NCBI GenBank assembly: GCA_009903855.1 | Contig: WYEK01000085.1 | Span: forward strand, 1-42,178 | DNA: 42,178 nt | Origin: Thermocrinis sp. | GTDB taxonomy: Bacteria > Aquificota > Aquificia > Aquificales > Aquificaceae | Direction of reading: 5' to 3' | Shown here: positions 1 through 7,646 of the stretch, in pieces | Numbering within the stretch: position 1 is the stretch's first letter | Layout of the letters: each line of letters starts with the position of its first letter | Position numbers and translations under genes: made by a program | The notes under the pieces: generated by a model | What the model was told of the DNA's origin: nothing | Seen by the model: only the letters and a program-made list of their open reading frames with translations | Database searches by the model: none

Positions 1-394
1 CCTCCGCATCCTCTGGGTTCGTATCGTATTTTTCCTTTACCTCTGAAACATCAAAGGCATCCCCTTCCGAAACAAATGCTTGATCTAAGGTTAGCTTGCC
101 CTCCCACCTTGTAAGAACTCCTTCAAGAACTACATCCTCCCCCTGCTTTAGCTCTTGGGTAGTCCTTACCAATATCTCCACCCCACCCCCTTGATCCTCA
201 AGCCTAATCAAAAAGCTGTCTTCCTGCTTAGAAACCCTTTTAACCTTTCCCTTTATCTTTACCCTTTCCCCCTGTGGTTCTCTTTCATACTGTCTTCTTA
301 GCTCTCCAAGGTTATGGCTGATTTCATATTTGTATGGATAAGCTAAACCCCTTTCCCTGAGTTTGTTTAGCTTTGCGAGCCTTGATTGTTCCAT
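1..394 (-). CDS. lysS: Lysyl-tRNA synthetase, N-terminal part (cut by window edge)
   Basis: The reading frame runs from an ATG at 392-394 to the window edge, giving about 131 residues. It begins MEQSRLAKLNKLRERG, then AYPYKYE, then an OB-fold-like stretch with RLEDQGGGVEILV. That layout (helical start, a PYPY-like motif, then an OB-fold anticodon-binding domain) is what I know of class II lysyl-tRNA synthetases, which charge tRNA-Lys in the cytoplasm. The catalytic core lies outside the window, so the call rests on the N-terminus alone. The usual GKxxF motif of the OB fold is altered. Another class IIb synthetase or a stand-alone OB protein cannot be excluded. No clear Shine-Dalgarno is seen; a TAAAAT box lies about 9 bases before the ATG. 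The ParB-like gene ends 17 bases upstream on the same strand. Confidence 0.6.
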   Translation of the reverse strand, partial: MEQSRLAKLNKLRERGLAYPYKYEISHNLGELRRQYEREPQGERVKIKGKVKRVSKQEDSFLIRLEDQGGGVEILVRTTQELKQGEDVVLEGVLTRWEGKLTLDQAFVSEGDAFDVSEVKEKYDTNPEDAE

Positions 395-411
395 AGGGCA
401 ATTATTTTAAA

Positions 412-1203
412 TTATTCCAGCGAAAGACCGCCTTCAAAATCCTCTGGGCTCAAGCTTTCACAAGCGGATTTCACCTTTTCTATGGCTGTGTAAAAGTCAT
501 CGGGTATAACCCTAACACGCATACCATAAGCCTTTTGCACCGCCTTTCTTATGATCTCTCCCTTCATAAGGGCATTGTCCCATCCAAACTCTGCGTACTT
601 CTCATTTACCAATCTGTTTAGCTCAAAGAGGGCTTTAGCCCTGTTCCTTCTTTCCTCCACCGCAGAGCTGAGGGGAAGCCGTAGGAATTTATCTATCTTT
701 GCAACAAAGCTTTCGTAAAAGCTGGCGGAGAACTTGGGCTCAAACTCTTCTATAGTAAAGCCAAGGGTTATATATTCGGGTTTTTCAAAGTAGTCTATAA
801 GGTCCTCCTCCAACTGACTGTCGTTCTCCTTAAAAAGTTCCATGTAAAGCCTGTAAGCTTGCTTGGACTTTTCTTTCACGTTTGGTGGCTTTTCAGTGTT
901 CAATTCCAAAAAGTAGTGATAAAGTTCTTCGCCCACCACAATAGCTAAAATTTCATCCACTCCAAGCTCTCTTAGGGCAAAAAACCTATGCTGACCATCT
1001 ATCACATAGAATTTACCCTCCCTCTGCACCACAATTATGGGCACCAAAAAGCCCAACTTTTCTATGGCGGTTTTTAAACGCTCTTTTAAAGTTTCTGAGA
1101 GGTCCCTCTGAAAGTGTGGAACTTCAATCTCTTTTATGTCCAACAAGCACAGAGATAGCGTCCTGTGCCTTACTGGCTCCTGAAAGCTTGCAATTTCCCT
1201 CAT
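412..1203 (-). CDS. ParB/sulfiredoxin-fold domain protein
   Basis: This is a 263-residue protein. Residues about 15-100 resemble the ParB/Srx N-terminal fold: VPHFQRDL, then GFLVPIIVVQREGKFYVIDG, then QHRFFALRELG, matching the GxxR-type nucleotide-binding motif of ParB-like proteins as DGQHR. The rest (about 100-263) is charged and helical. I see no helix-turn-helix typical of true ParB and no parA partner nearby. A role in partition is therefore unlikely; it may be a stand-alone CTP- or ATP-binding Srx-fold protein. The gene sits directly upstream of the probable lysS on the same strand. The fold is fairly clear, the function unknown. Confidence 0.65.
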   Translation of the reverse strand: MREIASFQEPVRHRTLSLCLLDIKEIEVPHFQRDLSETLKERLKTAIEKLGFLVPIIVVQREGKFYVIDGQHRFFALRELGVDEILAIVVGEELYHYFLELNTEKPPNVKEKSKQAYRLYMELFKENDSQLEEDLIDYFEKPEYITLGFTIEEFEPKFSASFYESFVAKIDKFLRLPLSSAVEERRNRAKALFELNRLVNEKYAEFGWDNALMKGEIIRKAVQKAYGMRVRVIPDDFYTAIEKVKSACESLSPEDFEGGLSLE

Positions 1204-1272
1204 AGAATTTTATTTTATAATGAATGGCGTGAGGACTAAGTTAGCTCCTTCAGAGTCCGGAGGAACATCCCA

Positions 1273-2325
1273 ATGAAGGATCTTTCTAAAACAACTTACA
1301 TAACTTCCTTAAACTTGACACAGCTGAGAGAGTTAGTTAAGAGCCTTGGGTGGGAGCCCTACCGGGCAGACCAAATTCTAAACTGGGTTTATAAAAGGTT
1401 CATCACAAACTTTGAAGAGATGACAAACCTATCAAAGGAGCAAAGAAGATTTCTGAGTGATAATTATTCTATTCACAGCTTAGAACTGGTGCAAAAGGTG
1501 GAGGGTGGAGATTCCACAAAGTTCTTGTTTAAAACCATCGATGGGCATCTTTTGGAGACAGTGCTAATATACGAGCGGGACCATCTTACCCTATGTGTAT
1601 CTTCCCAAGTGGGCTGTGCGGTGGGATGCACCTTTTGTGCCACCACCAAGGATGGGCTTGTTAGAAACTTAAGGACCGAAGAGATCATAGACCAATTTTT
1701 GCAGGTGCAGAGGCATACACCGCAAAAGATAAGAAACGTAGTCTTTATGGGTATGGGTGAGCCCTTGGCTAACTACGAAAATGTTAAGAGGGCAGTAGAG
1801 ATTATGGTTAGTCCTTGGGGGCTTGACCTGTCCAAAAGGAGGGTTAGCATATCCACCAGCGGGCTGGTCCACCAGCTCAGGCTCATGGCTCAGGACCCAC
1901 TAATGAGAGAGTTAAACTTAGCAGTTTCCATCAATGCACCCACTCAGGAACTTAGAGAAAAGCTTATGCCCCTTTCAAAGACAAACACTCTTCAGGATCT
2001 GATGGAAACCCTTTATCAGTTTCCTTACCCCTCCGACAGAAGGATCATGATAGAGTACGTGCTTTTGGAAGGAGTCAATGATGAAGAAGTGCACGCAAGA
2101 CAGCTTGCAAACCTTCTCAAAAAGAAAAGAAATAAATTCAAGGTGAACCTCATACCCTTTAACCCAGACCCATCCTTGCCTTATAAGAGACCATCAATGG
2201 AGAGAGTTTATAGATTTCAAAAAATCCTTTGGGAGGAGGGTATATCTACCTTCATAAGGTTGAGCAAGGGGGTGGATATATTTGGCGCCTGCGGTCAGCT
2301 AAGAAGAAGACTTGTGTTAAGATAA
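1273..2325 (+). CDS. rlmN: Dual-specificity 23S rRNA/tRNA adenine-C2 methyltransferase RlmN
   Basis: RlmN is a radical SAM enzyme that methylates C2 of A2503 in 23S rRNA and of A37 in some tRNAs. The 350-residue length is normal for the family. The radical SAM cluster motif C115-x3-C119-x2-C122 is present (CAVGCTFC), followed by the MGMGEPL SAM-binding stretch. C340 in GACGQL is the C-terminal cysteine that carries or resolves the methyl in this family. A good ribosome binding site (CCGGAGG, 1257-1263) precedes the ATG, and a TATAAT box lies at 1216-1221 with no convincing -35. lepB follows after 7 bases and is probably co-transcribed. Confidence 0.96.
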   Translation: MKDLSKTTYITSLNLTQLRELVKSLGWEPYRADQILNWVYKRFITNFEEMTNLSKEQRRFLSDNYSIHSLELVQKVEGGDSTKFLFKTIDGHLLETVLIYERDHLTLCVSSQVGCAVGCTFCATTKDGLVRNLRTEEIIDQFLQVQRHTPQKIRNVVFMGMGEPLANYENVKRAVEIMVSPWGLDLSKRRVSISTSGLVHQLRLMAQDPLMRELNLAVSINAPTQELREKLMPLSKTNTLQDLMETLYQFPYPSDRRIMIEYVLLEGVNDEEVHARQLANLLKKKRNKFKVNLIPFNPDPSLPYKRPSMERVYRFQKILWEEGISTFIRLSKGVDIFGACGQLRRRLVLR

Positions 2326-2332
2326 AAGTTCT

Positions 2333-3016
2333 ATGGAAAAGAAAGGTAGATGGATCACCGAACTTACTGTGATAGTTATAATAGTCCTTCTCATTAGGGC
2401 GTTTGTAGCCCAAGCCTACAACATTCCCTCGGGTTCTATGAAGCCCACACTATTGGTGGGAGATTTCATACTGGTGAATAAGCTGGTGTATAGGTTTTCA
2501 GAACCCCAAAGGGGCGACATAGTGGTCTTTAAGTATCCAATAGACCCAAACATAGACTTCATAAAAAGGATAATTGCCCTGCCGGGGGAAGAAGTTGAAG
2601 TAAGAAACAATCAAGTTTTCATAAACGGAAAGCCTTTACCTTTAATTGAAGTAGGAAGAGGCGAAGAAAACGGTTTAAGAAAAGTTATTTACGAAGAAGT
2701 CCTGCCCGAGGGCATAAAGCACAAAGTTCAGTTCTACGAAGACTTTCCCTTCTCAAAAAGGGACTTTGGACCTGTTGTGGTACCGCCCAACCACTATTTT
2801 GTGATGGGAGACAACAGAGACAACAGCGAAGATAGCAGATACTGGGGCTTTTTGCCAAGGGAAAACATAATAGGAAAAGCCTTTGTAATATACTTCTCAG
2901 GAGATGTTCCACCCTTGCAGACCACCGATGTTAGCATTTTCACTGGAATAAAACAACTAATACTTGCAATATTACATCCAAGATTTGAGAGGATCGGAAA
3001 ACCTCTCATATGGTAA
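2333..3016 (+). CDS. lepB: Signal peptidase I
   Basis: Signal peptidase I removes signal peptides from secreted pre-proteins at the outer face of the inner membrane. The 227-residue protein has one N-terminal membrane segment (about 9-26) followed by NIPSGSMKPTL with the nucleophile Ser35. The general base is Lys78 in DFIKRIIALPG, and the C-terminal box GDNRDNSEDSRYWG is intact. The single membrane span is like Gram-positive and thermophile forms rather than the two-span E. coli form. The gene is 7 bases behind rlmN. Its 3' end overlaps the convergent 571-residue gene by 11 bases. Confidence 0.96.
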   Translation: MEKKGRWITELTVIVIIVLLIRAFVAQAYNIPSGSMKPTLLVGDFILVNKLVYRFSEPQRGDIVVFKYPIDPNIDFIKRIIALPGEEVEVRNNQVFINGKPLPLIEVGRGEENGLRKVIYEEVLPEGIKHKVQFYEDFPFSKRDFGPVVVPPNHYFVMGDNRDNSEDSRYWGFLPRENIIGKAFVIYFSGDVPPLQTTDVSIFTGIKQLILAILHPRFERIGKPLIW

Positions 3017-4721
3017 ATACGGGAATTTCCGCTTCTAAGAACCTTTCTAAGGTAATCAAAAGCGCCGTTGGTGGAACTTTCGCAGAATGCAGGGTGTAAA
3101 TAAAAAGTTCTGGAAGTTTTTTAACATCCACAAAGCTATTAGAAATGACTCCACCCTTTACTTCCACATACTCGCTGAGTCCATCCAGTATAAGTTCGTA
3201 TTTCTCCTTGGGTATTCGTTTTTCCAATTCAAAGAGTATGCTACTCAAAATGCCAAAGATGAGGGCTTCATCCCCTAAGTTTCCCAAGTTAAAGGTATTC
3301 TTTTGTTTAGAAATTCTTTCAATAACCTCATCCACGCCCTCCAATATTGGATTTCCAAAGGCTGGACGTATTACGGAGGGATTTAAAAGTCTAATTTGAG
3401 CAAGACTTACAGCGTTTTCAATGCCAGAAAAGTTAAGCCTGTGATAGAGGACGACCCTCTCAATTTTAGCAGTTTCATTAACAGAGTATTCTTCTGGAAG
3501 ACAGTAGGAACCAAAGAGCTTAGAGGAAAAAAGTGTTTTTGTTTTTTCTTCAAAGACCACAAAGCTTCCCTTCTCTGGCAAAAAGGGTGTTTTTATAAAC
3601 CGAAGAACATTACCTTCTCCAAAGTCAAGAAAACCATCTGGAAAGCTTTCCACAAGCTTTATCCGCCTCTCTGGAACACCCAAGTCTATCAAGCTCAGTG
3701 CTATGGGAAGGCTCGTGATAACATAAAGCTTGGGAGCTAAATTAAGCAGGTTTAGGATGCTTGTGGTATCCCCAGGAAGTAGGTCCATCAAAATTAAAGC
3801 TCTCAAATTTTCTAACTTACCAACAGACTTTTCTATTTCATCCCTTACAGCGGAAAACCTGTGGTACGGTAGTACGTTGAAAAGTAGGGAAACATAACTG
3901 TTTCCCTTTTCGTAAACTCTCAAGTACATATTCCTCTGTAGCAAACTTTCAAGGTCCAAAGAGTTTATCAAAAAGAGTCCTTCTCCCACTGATAACATAC
4001 TGGGTGCAGACGGTTGAACTTCCTTATGAACCTCCTGCGGTACTGTCTCTTGAACCACCTCCGGATAAGCGGTAGGAGGTTGCGGTTGAACTTCTTCAAG
4101 TAGCATGGAGAAGAATTCTGCGTTATTCTTAAAGTATGTGATCAACTTTGCTTCCTCTGTGTATGGAAGGAGCTTAACACTAACATTATCCGATTTAATT
4201 ATTTCTTTGAAATGCTCAGGGATACAGGAAAACCCTTTAACCGCACCCGCTTTTAAATATAATTCACAGGAAAGACCATCCGCATTAAGAAAGACGCCAG
4301 TGGATGTATTCCTTGACAAAAGGTATATAAAAAGATTCATCATTCCCAAATCCGATGGAACACTTTCATGAAGACTTTCAAGGGTCCGATAGAGCTTGGC
4401 AAATTTGTTGAGAAACTCCAAGAGGTTGAAGGGTAAGATCAGTATGTTGAAATCGCTAAAGCCAAATTTTTTGAGCTCTTGCGCTTGCTGATAATCTTCC
4501 ACCAAAAATATAGGAACAACAAAGTAGCCTTCCTTAAGCAACTCCCCAAAAAAATCTCTATCCTTCCATTGGAGTATTAAAAAGTCTGGTGAAACCGCTT
4601 TCAATAGGTCCTTAGCTTTTTTTTCGTCCAATGCAACCAGAAGCTTGTGTCCCGTTATGTCTAAAATATCACCAAAAATAGGATAAAACCTCTTCTCTTT
4701 GTCAAAGAGCAAAAACTTCAT
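3006..4721 (-). CDS. Pseudo-receiver + PATAN/DUF4388 + degenerate flavodiiron-type metallo-beta-lactamase-fold protein
   Basis: I do not recognise this 571-residue protein as a named gene. Residues about 20-115 resemble a response-regulator receiver, but the phospho-acceptor region reads PDFLILQWKD and the late Lys region reads LILPFNL, so it looks unable to take phosphate. Residues about 128-215 look like a PATAN/DUF4388 domain (LLSRNTSTGVFLNADG, then ELYLKAGAVKG). A Pro/Glu/Val-rich linker follows (about 218-250). Residues about 250-480 resemble the ODP branch of metallo-beta-lactamase folds: the pattern TLFSSKLFGSYC echoes the FSxDxFGS motif with the metal-ligand Asp replaced by Lys. The HxHxDH site is also not visible. 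The gene is the last of the long ribosomal transcription unit; its ATG overlaps the preceding stop by one base. A sensor or scaffold role in motility or c-di-GMP signalling is only a guess. Confidence 0.55.
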   Translation of the reverse strand: MKFLLFDKEKRFYPIFGDILDITGHKLLVALDEKKAKDLLKAVSPDFLILQWKDRDFFGELLKEGYFVVPIFLVEDYQQAQELKKFGFSDFNILILPFNLLEFLNKFAKLYRTLESLHESVPSDLGMMNLFIYLLSRNTSTGVFLNADGLSCELYLKAGAVKGFSCIPEHFKEIIKSDNVSVKLLPYTEEAKLITYFKNNAEFFSMLLEEVQPQPPTAYPEVVQETVPQEVHKEVQPSAPSMLSVGEGLFLINSLDLESLLQRNMYLRVYEKGNSYVSLLFNVLPYHRFSAVRDEIEKSVGKLENLRALILMDLLPGDTTSILNLLNLAPKLYVITSLPIALSLIDLGVPERRIKLVESFPDGFLDFGEGNVLRFIKTPFLPEKGSFVVFEEKTKTLFSSKLFGSYCLPEEYSVNETAKIERVVLYHRLNFSGIENAVSLAQIRLLNPSVIRPAFGNPILEGVDEVIERISKQKNTFNLGNLGDEALIFGILSSILFELEKRIPKEKYELILDGLSEYVEVKGGVISNSFVDVKKLPELFIYTLHSAKVPPTALLITLERFLEAEIPVFTI

Positions 4722-4969
4722 TACACCACCTCCCCTTTTTTGGATGCTATAATTAAAAGGTTAAGCTGTTCTCTGAGGATGTTTATAGAATGCACCACCA
4801 TAAAAAAGCCATGCTCCACGTTCAAAAGAGCAGTCTGAAATGCTAAAGAATCTTCCAAGAGCCTGAGCTCCCTTATTTTCCTGTAATACTCATCCAGTTC
4901 TGTTCCACACTCTAAGAGCTTTTTTACCACTTCTTGGCTAAGTTTCAAAGCTTGTTCTCTTGTATCCAA
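4721..4969 (-). CDS. Small helical protein of unknown function
   Basis: This 82-residue protein is predicted by eye to be almost all helix, with regular heptad-like Leu/Ile spacing (for example LRLLEDSLAFQTALLNVE) and no membrane segment. I recognise no family. Its start lies inside the 3' end of the preceding 135-residue gene (25-base overlap), and its stop overlaps the next ATG by one base. The three genes are thus likely translated together, which supports this being a real gene. It could be a binding partner or adaptor of the 571-residue protein downstream. Confidence 0.6.
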   Translation of the reverse strand: MDTREQALKLSQEVVKKLLECGTELDEYYRKIRELRLLEDSLAFQTALLNVEHGFFMVVHSINILREQLNLLIIASKKGEVV

Positions 4970-5352
4970 AGCCTGCCTACCTCCTTTCCCCTTTTTCTTG
5001 GAATATGGTACCTACTAAAGAGGATAGATTCTATCTTTTTTAGGTCTATTTCCTCCAAACCTTCAAAAATGAGGGCATTTTCCTCCTCCCGATGGATCAC
5101 ACTTACATTACCCTCTCCCACTACCACATCACCACCACCCGCCATAAAGCCCACCGCCAAGGACATGGTGGCAAAGTCCAGCACGTTTATTCCCAAGGTG
5201 GGCTTTTCTTCTCCTTTTATGACTAAGTAGGTACAGATAGCTAAGCCGATCCTGAATAGACTCTCTGCGGTAAAGGGATAATCGCCCAGATTTCCGTGGA
5301 GCTTTTTACCATCAAATAGGCTCTTTGACAGCATTCCAAACCTCGTCCTCAA
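4945..5352 (-). CDS. Short protein resembling domain I of phosphohexomutases
   Basis: The 135-residue protein contains, at about residues 12-65, FDGKKLHGNLGDYPFT, then ESLFRIGLAICTYL, then GINVLDFATMSLAVGFMAGG. The order and spacing resemble domain I of phosphoglucosamine and phosphomannomutases (FGTDGIRG, YPxTPE, GRDTR, then a helix before GxDV). The sugar-phosphate-binding GRDTR is replaced by GINVLDF, and the phosphoserine loop and domains II-IV are absent, so it cannot be a working mutase. It could be a reduced, repurposed domain. The start overlaps tlyA by 41 bases, and later in-frame starts such as Met8 are possible. The similarity is a by-eye inference. Confidence 0.45.
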   Translation of the reverse strand: MRTRFGMLSKSLFDGKKLHGNLGDYPFTAESLFRIGLAICTYLVIKGEEKPTLGINVLDFATMSLAVGFMAGGGDVVVGEGNVSVIHREEENALIFEGLEEIDLKKIESILFSRYHIPRKRGKEVGRLWIQENKL

Positions 5353-6088
5353 GGTCTTCTATGCCTCTTTCCCCTCTTTTTGCAAACAGAAAGAACTCTT
5401 CGTTTCCCTTTGCTCCCTTTGGCTTTGCCTTAATAACCTTTAGTACAGAAAAACCAAGCTCTTTTAGAAAGTTTGCCACGTCCAACACTGCTTCTGCCTT
5501 CTTTTCGTCATCCTTCACCACACCCTTTTTGACGAACTTTGGGGGAAGCTCAAACTGAGGCTTAACCAAAACCAACAGAAAACCCTCCTCTTTTAAAAAT
5601 TTTACCACCACAGGCAAAAGTTTTTTTGAGGATATAAAGGATACGTCCATGGTTATTAGATCCACCTTTTCGGGGATATGCTTCTCTGTAAGCTCCCTTG
5701 CGTCCGTCTCTTCATAGAGGACAACCCTTGGGTCATACCTCAGCTTTTGGTCCATCTGACCCTTTCCAACGTCCACTGCATAGACTTTCTTGGCACCCCT
5801 TTGTAAAAGACAGTCTGTAAAGCCTCCCGTAGATGAACCCACGTCTAAAACGGTAAAACCTTCCACCGAAAGTCCAAGCCTTTCGAGGGCGTGTTCAAGC
5901 TTGTACCCTCCCCTTGAAACATACCTAAAGGGTTCCTTTATTTCTACCTTTGCGTTTTCTTTAACTCGTTGTCCGGGCTTGTCTACCACCTTGCCATCCA
6001 CAAGGACCAAGCCGGACATGATCAAGGCCTGTGCCTTTTCCCGAGTGGGGGCAAGGCCCTTTTCCACAAGATACTGGTCAAGCCTCAA
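5312..6088 (-). CDS. tlyA: TlyA-family RNA ribose methyltransferase
   Basis: TlyA-type enzymes 2'-O-methylate rRNA; the family was earlier named hemolysin A. The 258-residue protein has an N-terminal S4 RNA-binding domain (about 1-60, MRLDQYLVEKGLAPTREKA). An FtsJ-like methyltransferase domain follows, with RGGYKL (Lys63 region), the SAM motif LDVGSSTGGFTD (about 81-92), MDVSFIS and LVKPQFE. These supply the Lys-Asp-Lys residues of 2'-O-methyltransferases. The start overlaps the yggT stop by 4 bases, and its own end overlaps the next gene. Its place in a ribosomal operon fits a role in ribosome maturation. Confidence 0.92.
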   Translation of the reverse strand: MRLDQYLVEKGLAPTREKAQALIMSGLVLVDGKVVDKPGQRVKENAKVEIKEPFRYVSRGGYKLEHALERLGLSVEGFTVLDVGSSTGGFTDCLLQRGAKKVYAVDVGKGQMDQKLRYDPRVVLYEETDARELTEKHIPEKVDLITMDVSFISSKKLLPVVVKFLKEEGFLLVLVKPQFELPPKFVKKGVVKDDEKKAEAVLDVANFLKELGFSVLKVIKAKPKGAKGNEEFFLFAKRGERGIEDLEDEVWNAVKEPI

Positions 6089-6324
6089 AGCCTAAGAAGA
6101 TACTTTAAAAGGTAAAGAATAAGCAAAAGAACAAGGGGAGAGAAGTCAATGTTCCCATAGGTGGGAAGAATGCTTCTTATGGGTCTCAAAAGGGGCTCAA
6201 TCAACGCGTCCAACTTCCTGTAAAAACCATTCTCCCTAGCCTGAGGGAACCACGAGCCTATCGCGTGAACTAAAACTAAAATTATCAAAAGGTTTATAAC
6301 GAGGGAGAGCAGTCCCTTTATCAT
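6085..6324 (-). CDS. YggT-family membrane protein
   Basis: The 79-residue protein has two hydrophobic segments (about 3-24 and 60-78) around a loop containing GSWFPQARENGFYR and LIEPLLRPIRSILP. This is the typical YggT pattern (a short helix with PxLxPIRxxLP between two membrane spans). The family is found widely in bacteria and cyanobacteria and is linked to membrane or osmotic roles, but its molecular job is unclear. The gene overlaps both rplQ upstream and tlyA downstream by 4 bases each. Confidence 0.85.
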   Translation of the reverse strand: MIKGLLSLVINLLIILVLVHAIGSWFPQARENGFYRKLDALIEPLLRPIRSILPTYGNIDFSPLVLLLILYLLKYLLRL

Positions 6325-6677
6325 TCAACCAGCTCTAAGATGGCAAGCTCGCAGGAGTCTCCGATCCTTCTAAAGGGAAGTTTGATAATGCGTGTGTATC
6401 CACCGTTCCTTCCCTCAAAGCGGGGACCGATCTCCTCAAAGAGTTTCTTTATCACCTTTTTATCGGGCAGTAGCTGGAGAGCTCTCCTCCTGGCTGATAG
6501 GTCTCCCTTCTTGGCAAGGGTGATGAGCTTTTCCACAAAGGGGCGAACTGCCTTTGCCCTCTGCAGGGATGTTTCTATTCGCTCTTCAAGGATAAGTGCC
6601 CTGGCTAAGGACCTGTATAGGGCAAGCCTCTGCTCTTTTGTTCTATCAAAGTGTTTCTTTTTAACCCTGTGCCTCAT
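6321..6677 (-). CDS. rplQ: 50S ribosomal protein L17
   Basis: L17 lies near the peptide exit tunnel of the large subunit. The 118-residue sequence begins MRHRVKKKHFDRTKEQRLAL, close to the family start MRHR..., and contains EERIETSLQRAK, PFVEKLITLAKKGD and the end block RRIGDSCELAILEL. The length is normal. It follows rpoA with a 3-base gap, the standard alpha-operon order. A Shine-Dalgarno-like AGGAGG overlaps the rpoA end. Confidence 0.97.
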   Translation of the reverse strand: MRHRVKKKHFDRTKEQRLALYRSLARALILEERIETSLQRAKAVRPFVEKLITLAKKGDLSARRRALQLLPDKKVIKKLFEEIGPRFEGRNGGYTRIIKLPFRRIGDSCELAILELVE

Positions 6678-6680
6678 TTT

Positions 6681-7634
6681 TTACCTCCTACCCGTTAAGT
6701 CCATGCCTAAGTGTAAACCCATTTGCTTTAGGGCTTCCTTTATCTCGTTTATAGCCTTTCTTCCTACGTTTTTGGTGCTCTTTAGCTCTTCCTCTGTTAG
6801 CTTTACCAGGTCCCCTATGGTGGTTATGCCCATCCTCTTTATGGAGTTAAGGGCCCTCTGGGAAATGTCAAGCTCCTCGATGGGTAGGGCGAGCTTCTCT
6901 ATGAACTCGTCTGTGGGAATGGGCTCCTCTATCACCCGAGGTATCTCGTAAGAGATATTCTCCAACAAGGAGAAATTCCTGATAAGTATTGCTACCGCCT
7001 CTTTAACCGCCTCCTCCGGGCTTTTGCTTCCATCAGTGTATATCTCCATTATAAGCCTGTCGTAATCGCTCCTCTTTTCCACCCTGGTTTTTTCTATTCT
7101 GTAGGCAACATGCCTTACCGGGTTAAAGTCCCCATCCACCATGATCCAACCCACCTCTCCGAAGGACTCCATCTCCTCCGTGGGCACATATCCTACGCCC
7201 CTTTCAACTCTCACCTCCATCTTTAGCTCCACGTTTGGGTCTGTAATGGTTGCCACCTTAACCTCTGGCGTGATCAACTCCACGTTTGGGGGTAGAGAAA
7301 AGTCCTTAGCATAGACAGGCCCCTCTCCCTTCTTTTTAAGATAGAGCACCTCCACATCAGAGTTTGTCATTCTAAACTTAACCTCTTTGAGGTTTGCCAG
7401 AATTTCTAAGACGTCTTCCTGCACTCCGTCAAGGGCAGAAAATTCGTGGTAGACACCGTAAATCTTCACTCCCGTTATTGCACAGCCCTCTATGGAGGAA
7501 AGAAGCACCCTTCTTAGGGAATTCCCTACGGTTATGCCAAAGCCCCTTTCCAAGGGCTCTATCACAAGGCGACCGTAGGTGGGGCTTATTTCTTCCCAGA
7601 ATATTTTGTTAGGGTAGATAAGCTGTCTTAGCAT
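6681..7634 (-). CDS. rpoA: DNA-directed RNA polymerase alpha subunit
   Basis: The alpha subunit nucleates RNA polymerase assembly and contacts promoter UP elements and activators. The 317-residue protein has the N-terminal dimerisation domain (about 1-225, with PLERGFGITVGNSLRRVLL) and a C-terminal helix-hairpin-helix domain (about 245-312) after a linker. That domain shows LDISQRALNSIKRMGI, then TEEELKSTKNVGRKA. The length matches bacterial alpha subunits (around 315-330). It lies between rpsD and rplQ, as in most bacteria. Confidence 0.98.
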   Translation of the reverse strand: MLRQLIYPNKIFWEEISPTYGRLVIEPLERGFGITVGNSLRRVLLSSIEGCAITGVKIYGVYHEFSALDGVQEDVLEILANLKEVKFRMTNSDVEVLYLKKKGEGPVYAKDFSLPPNVELITPEVKVATITDPNVELKMEVRVERGVGYVPTEEMESFGEVGWIMVDGDFNPVRHVAYRIEKTRVEKRSDYDRLIMEIYTDGSKSPEEAVKEAVAILIRNFSLLENISYEIPRVIEEPIPTDEFIEKLALPIEELDISQRALNSIKRMGITTIGDLVKLTEEELKSTKNVGRKAINEIKEALKQMGLHLGMDLTGRR

Positions 7635-7646
7635 ACCCTTTCCTCC

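Noticed and set aside
6340..6951. A 203-codon plus-strand frame opposite rplQ and rpoA
   Set aside because: It lies wholly antisense to two certain ribosomal-operon genes, has a Ser/Phe-rich low-complexity product and no ribosome binding site. It is a shadow frame.
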